Source: DASPLH01 sp035627675
GTDB lineage: Bacteria > Acidobacteriota > Terriglobia > Terriglobales > Acidobacteriaceae
NCBI GenBank assembly: GCA_035627675.1
Contig: DASPLH010000122.1
Coordinates: 1 to 15,848, forward strand
Length of the DNA stretch: 15,848 nt
Reading direction: 5' to 3'
A program made the position numbers and the translations under genes. Of the stretch, positions 12,864 through 15,848 are shown piece after piece; position 1 is the stretch's first letter, and each line of letters begins with the position of its first letter. Under the pieces are notes generated by a model that was given only the letters and a program-made list of their open reading frames with translations, made no database searches and had not been told where the DNA came from.

Positions 12864-15479
12864 ATGAAGCGAAATCTGCTGGTGTCGTTCCTTTGCCTTG
12901 TGGCGAGCGTGGCTTCCTTTGGCCAACGGCTTCCTGAAACGGCCATTCCGACCCACTACAACCTGACGTTCGAGCCGGACTTTGCTACCGATACCTACAA
13001 GGGTACGGACGTCATCAGCGTGCGCGTCCCGACGCCGACGAAGACCATCGTCTTGAATGCGGTGGATATCCGGTTCGAAGACGTCGTCATCGAGGCAGCG
13101 GGCAAGCGCCAGCCCGCGGAAGTCACGCTCGATCCGGCGAAGGAGTTCGCGACCCTTACGACCGGACAGCCGATCCCGGCAGGCGCCGCGACCATCAGCA
13201 TCAAATTCACCGGCACGCTGAACGACAAGTTGCGCGGACTCTACCTCACGAGAACGAAGCAGCGAAAGTACGCCTCCACACAGTTCGAGTCCACGGACGC
13301 GCGACGGGCCTTCCCTTCCTTCGACGAGCCGCGCTACAAGGCGACATTCGACCTGACGGTGATCGCCGACAAGGGTGACACGGCCATTTCCAACGGCCGC
13401 ATCGTCTCCGACACGCCCGGCCCCGGCGACAAGCACACGTTGAAGTTCTCCACCACGCCAAAGATGTCCACTTACCTGGTGGCGCTCATGGTTGGCGACT
13501 GGAAGTGCATCAGTGACGAGCAGGACGGCGTTCCGCTGCGCGTCTGCGCGGTGCCGGGAAAGGAGCATCTGGGCAGTTACGCTCTCGAGTCCACGAAGCA
13601 CATCCTGAAGTTCTTCAACCAGTACTACGGGATCAAGTACCCGTTCGGAAAGCTCGACCAGATAGCCGTCCCCGACTTCGAGGCAGGCGCGATGGAGAAC
13701 ACCGGCGCCATCACCTACCGCGAGACGCTGCTGCTTGCCGATGACAAGACCACGACCGAAAACCAGAAGCGATTGATCTTCGCCGTGATCGCGCACGAGA
13801 TCGCTCACCAGTGGTTCGGAAACCTGGTCACGATGAAGTGGTGGGACGACATCTGGCTCAACGAAGGTTTCGCCACCTGGATGGCGCAGAAGCCGATGAT
13901 CGCCGTGCATCCCGAGTGGAACATCGACGTTGAAGACGTGCAGGAGTCCAGCACGTCGATGATCACCGATTCCGTGGCCGCGCAGCGCCCCATCCGCCAA
14001 ACGGCAGAGACACGCGGAGAGATCAACGAACTCTTCGACGGCATCGCCTACGGCAAGACCGCGGCAGTGCTGCGGATGCTCGAGGCCTACGTCGGGCCTG
14101 AGGCCTTCCGCAAAGGCGTAAACAGCTACCTGAAGAAACATGCGTACGGAAACGCTTCGGCCGAGGACTTCTGGACGGAGATGGCGCGCGTTACAGGGAA
14201 GCCCTTCGACAAAGTCCTGCCGACGTTTATCAACCAGGCCGGCGTGCCGTTCCTCGACGTGAAGTCCTCCTGCGCCGGCGGCAAAACAACGGTTACCGTT
14301 TCGCAAAAGCGCTACTACCAGGATCCCGCGCTCTTCCAGAAATCGGCGGCGCATACCTGGAGCGTCCCCGTTTGCGTCAAGGGAGTCGGAGCGAACGGCG
14401 CCTCCCAGCAGCACTGCGAGATGATCACGCAACCGGCGCAGTCGTTCACCATCGCGGGCTGTCCGGCCTCGGTCTTCCCCAACGCGGGTGCACACGGCTA
14501 TTACCGCTATAACTACGATCCGGCGATGCTCCGCCAGATCAAGGTGGACAAAGACCTCACGGCAGGCGAACGCCTCTCGCTGGTCGCCAACGAATGGTCG
14601 CTGGTGCGCGTCGGCCAGCATGCCGTCGCGGACTACCTGGGGTTGATGCAGGCGATGAAGAGCGAGCGTTCGCGGCCGATCCTGAAGGAGTTCTCGGACC
14701 GCATCTACGCGATCCGCCGTTCGGCGGTCTCCGACGACGGCCGTCCGGCCTTCGACTCGTTTGTGCGGAGCTTCTACGGCCCGATCATGCAGGAGTTGGG
14801 ATACGCGGGCCGACCGAACGACACGCCCGAACAGAAGCAGATCCGTGCCATCGCATTCTCCGCACTGGGGTACAGCAACGATCCCGGAGCGGTCGAGATG
14901 GCTCGCAAGCTTACCCGGGAGGACTTGGAACAGCCCGGCACGGTGGAACCCTCGATCGCGACCGTAGCCGTGAACGTGGCTGCGTGGCACGGCGAGGCGA
15001 AGTTGTACGACGAGTACCGGCAGAAGATCGCCAGGGCCGCCACGCCTGACGAGTACTACCGCTACTTCGGGGCGCTCGCGGAGTTCCGTGACCCGGCGCT
15101 GCTGACGCGCACGCTCGAGTTCCTGTTGAGCCCGGAGGTTCGGAACCAGGACCTCTGGTTGATGGCGAGCGTCGTGGAAAACCCTGTAGGCACAAAGCCC
15201 GGCTGGGAGTTCGTCAAGACGAACTACGATGCATTGATGAAGCGCCTTAGCGTCGGAAACAAGTCGGCGGTGGTCGCACTGGGTGACAGCTTCTGCTCGC
15301 AGGATATGAAGGAGGATTTTGCGAACTTCATCAAGGCGCACCCTACGCCAGGATCGGAGAGACGATTCAAGATCGCGACGGAACGCATCGATGCCTGCAT
15401 CGATATGCGCCAGCGCGAGTCGCGAAGGCTGGCCGAGTGGCTACAGAAGCCGAAATCGGCGCAGGCCGGCGCGCACTGA
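12864..15479 (+). CDS. Exported M1-family zinc aminopeptidase
   Basis: This protein has 871 residues. It removes N-terminal amino acids from peptides using one zinc ion. The catalytic set is complete: exopeptidase motif GAMEN (275-279), zinc site HEIAH (311-315) with third ligand E334 in WLNEGFATW, the HEXXH-X18-E arrangement, and the transition-state Tyr at about 396 in AYGKTA. The N-terminal beta domain (about 22-210) and a large helical C-terminal domain (about 535-860, ERAP1_C-like) complete the usual layout. A signal peptide (MKRNLLVSFLCLVASVASFG) supports the ATG at 12864, which has AAGG about 4 nt upstream; an ATG 11 codons earlier would hide the signal. It is likely periplasmic and presumably recovers amino acids from imported or extracellular peptides. 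A strong terminator follows. Confidence 0.97.
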   Translation: MKRNLLVSFLCLVASVASFGQRLPETAIPTHYNLTFEPDFATDTYKGTDVISVRVPTPTKTIVLNAVDIRFEDVVIEAAGKRQPAEVTLDPAKEFATLTTGQPIPAGAATISIKFTGTLNDKLRGLYLTRTKQRKYASTQFESTDARRAFPSFDEPRYKATFDLTVIADKGDTAISNGRIVSDTPGPGDKHTLKFSTTPKMSTYLVALMVGDWKCISDEQDGVPLRVCAVPGKEHLGSYALESTKHILKFFNQYYGIKYPFGKLDQIAVPDFEAGAMENTGAITYRETLLLADDKTTTENQKRLIFAVIAHEIAHQWFGNLVTMKWWDDIWLNEGFATWMAQKPMIAVHPEWNIDVEDVQESSTSMITDSVAAQRPIRQTAETRGEINELFDGIAYGKTAAVLRMLEAYVGPEAFRKGVNSYLKKHAYGNASAEDFWTEMARVTGKPFDKVLPTFINQAGVPFLDVKSSCAGGKTTVTVSQKRYYQDPALFQKSAAHTWSVPVCVKGVGANGASQQHCEMITQPAQSFTIAGCPASVFPNAGAHGYYRYNYDPAMLRQIKVDKDLTAGERLSLVANEWSLVRVGQHAVADYLGLMQAMKSERSRPILKEFSDRIYAIRRSAVSDDGRPAFDSFVRSFYGPIMQELGYAGRPNDTPEQKQIRAIAFSALGYSNDPGAVEMARKLTREDLEQPGTVEPSIATVAVNVAAWHGEAKLYDEYRQKIARAATPDEYYRYFGALAEFRDPALLTRTLEFLLSPEVRNQDLWLMASVVENPVGTKPGWEFVKTNYDALMKRLSVGNKSAVVALGDSFCSQDMKEDFANFIKAHPTPGSERRFKIATERIDACIDMRQRESRRLAEWLQKPKSAQAGAH

Positions 15480-15499
15480 AGCTGGCGTGAATTGCACGC

Positions 15500-15534
15500 G
15501 AGGAGCGGAGCGAAATGCTCCGCTCCTTCTGTCT
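15500..15534 (+). terminator. Intrinsic terminator of the aminopeptidase gene
   Basis: A stem of about 11 bp, AGGAGCGGAGC/GCTCCGCTCCT, with a GAAAT loop lies 20 nt past the stop codon. It is followed by TCTGTCTG, a moderately T-rich tail. Confidence 0.8.
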
Positions 15535-15553
15535 GCGTGTGGTGCTCGTGCGT

Positions 15554-15581
15554 TTGCCAAATCCGACGTAGCTGCTATAAT
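15554..15581 (+). promoter_or_regulatory. Promoter of tRNA-Phe
   Basis: TTGCCA (15554-15559) and a perfect TATAAT (15576-15581) are 16 nt apart. The start site would be near 15588, about 60 nt before the mature tRNA. No coding frame intervenes. Confidence 0.75.
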
Positions 15582-15647
15582 CCAACTGTTCCAAGCACTG
15601 CAGTGGCTCATCCTTCCTAGCACGCAATCAGTGCAGCGATCCGGAAT

Positions 15648-15723
<76 letters not shown>

Positions 15724-15848
15724 TCTCATCCTCCGAAATCGATCTACGACGACAATAGATGTCGCTTCTCGGCATTCCCAACTCTTTGTTACTAAAGTTT
15801 CTTGTCTCTTCGATTCGACATTGAAACTGCTCCGAGTCGGACGCTAGT

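Noticed and set aside
12852..15341. 829-codon minus-strand frame opposite the aminopeptidase gene
   Set aside because: Antisense frames without stops are common in GC-rich genes. The plus strand holds GAMEN, HEIAH and the signal peptide.

Overview
This window looks like an ordinary chromosomal stretch of a GC-rich, Gram-negative-type bacterium. I infer an acidobacterium, perhaps in the Bryobacterales/Solibacter direction. The reasons are the high GC content, several exported TPR and low-complexity proteins, a zinc-ribbon/two-TM protein and a small HTH protein that resemble families I associate with that phylum, and an ECF sigma factor beside small membrane proteins. No database search was possible, so the taxonomy is an inference. 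I see no integrase, transposase, CRISPR array, phage gene or toxin-antitoxin pair.

Left part (1-4337, almost all minus strand). A membrane-bound PAS-GGDEF-EAL c-di-GMP protein runs off the left edge. Next come tRNA-Arg(CCU) with its own terminator and a compact signalling operon read leftward: ECF sigma factor (3973-3440), a 121-residue two-TM His-rich membrane protein, a 51-residue membrane protein that overlaps it by 4 nt, and, after a 92-nt gap, a stand-alone cysteine-rich PAS protein. No recognisable anti-sigma factor is present. Upstream of the sigma gene are a perfect 16-bp palindrome and a 55-codon single-TM protein gene transcribed divergently from uvrB.

Middle (4436-7620, plus strand). 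uvrB (nucleotide excision repair) and thiD (HMP/HMP-P kinase, thiamine synthesis) are clear housekeeping genes. They are separated by a GC-rich hairpin, and a nested hairpin follows thiD.

Right part (7563-15479). This region is dominated by exported proteins. A divergent pair comes first: a secreted protein with a threefold TPR-plus-linker repeat and a Pro/Gln-rich tail (minus), and a secreted protein with three tandem small beta-type repeats (plus). Dyad symmetries lie between their starts. After a strong bidirectional terminator come a zinc-ribbon/two-TM protein and a small HTH protein (both minus), then an exported TPR protein and a large exported M1 zinc aminopeptidase (both plus). The window closes with a terminator, a good sigma-70-type promoter and tRNA-Phe(GAA). 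The last 125 bases after tRNA-Phe are visibly richer in A/T, and I see no gene in them.

Every intergenic gap is shorter than 300 bases. The least conventional part is the ECF sigma/mini-membrane-protein/PAS operon, which contains two genes of about 50 codons that are easy to miss. The rest reads as housekeeping genes plus lineage-specific secreted proteins.
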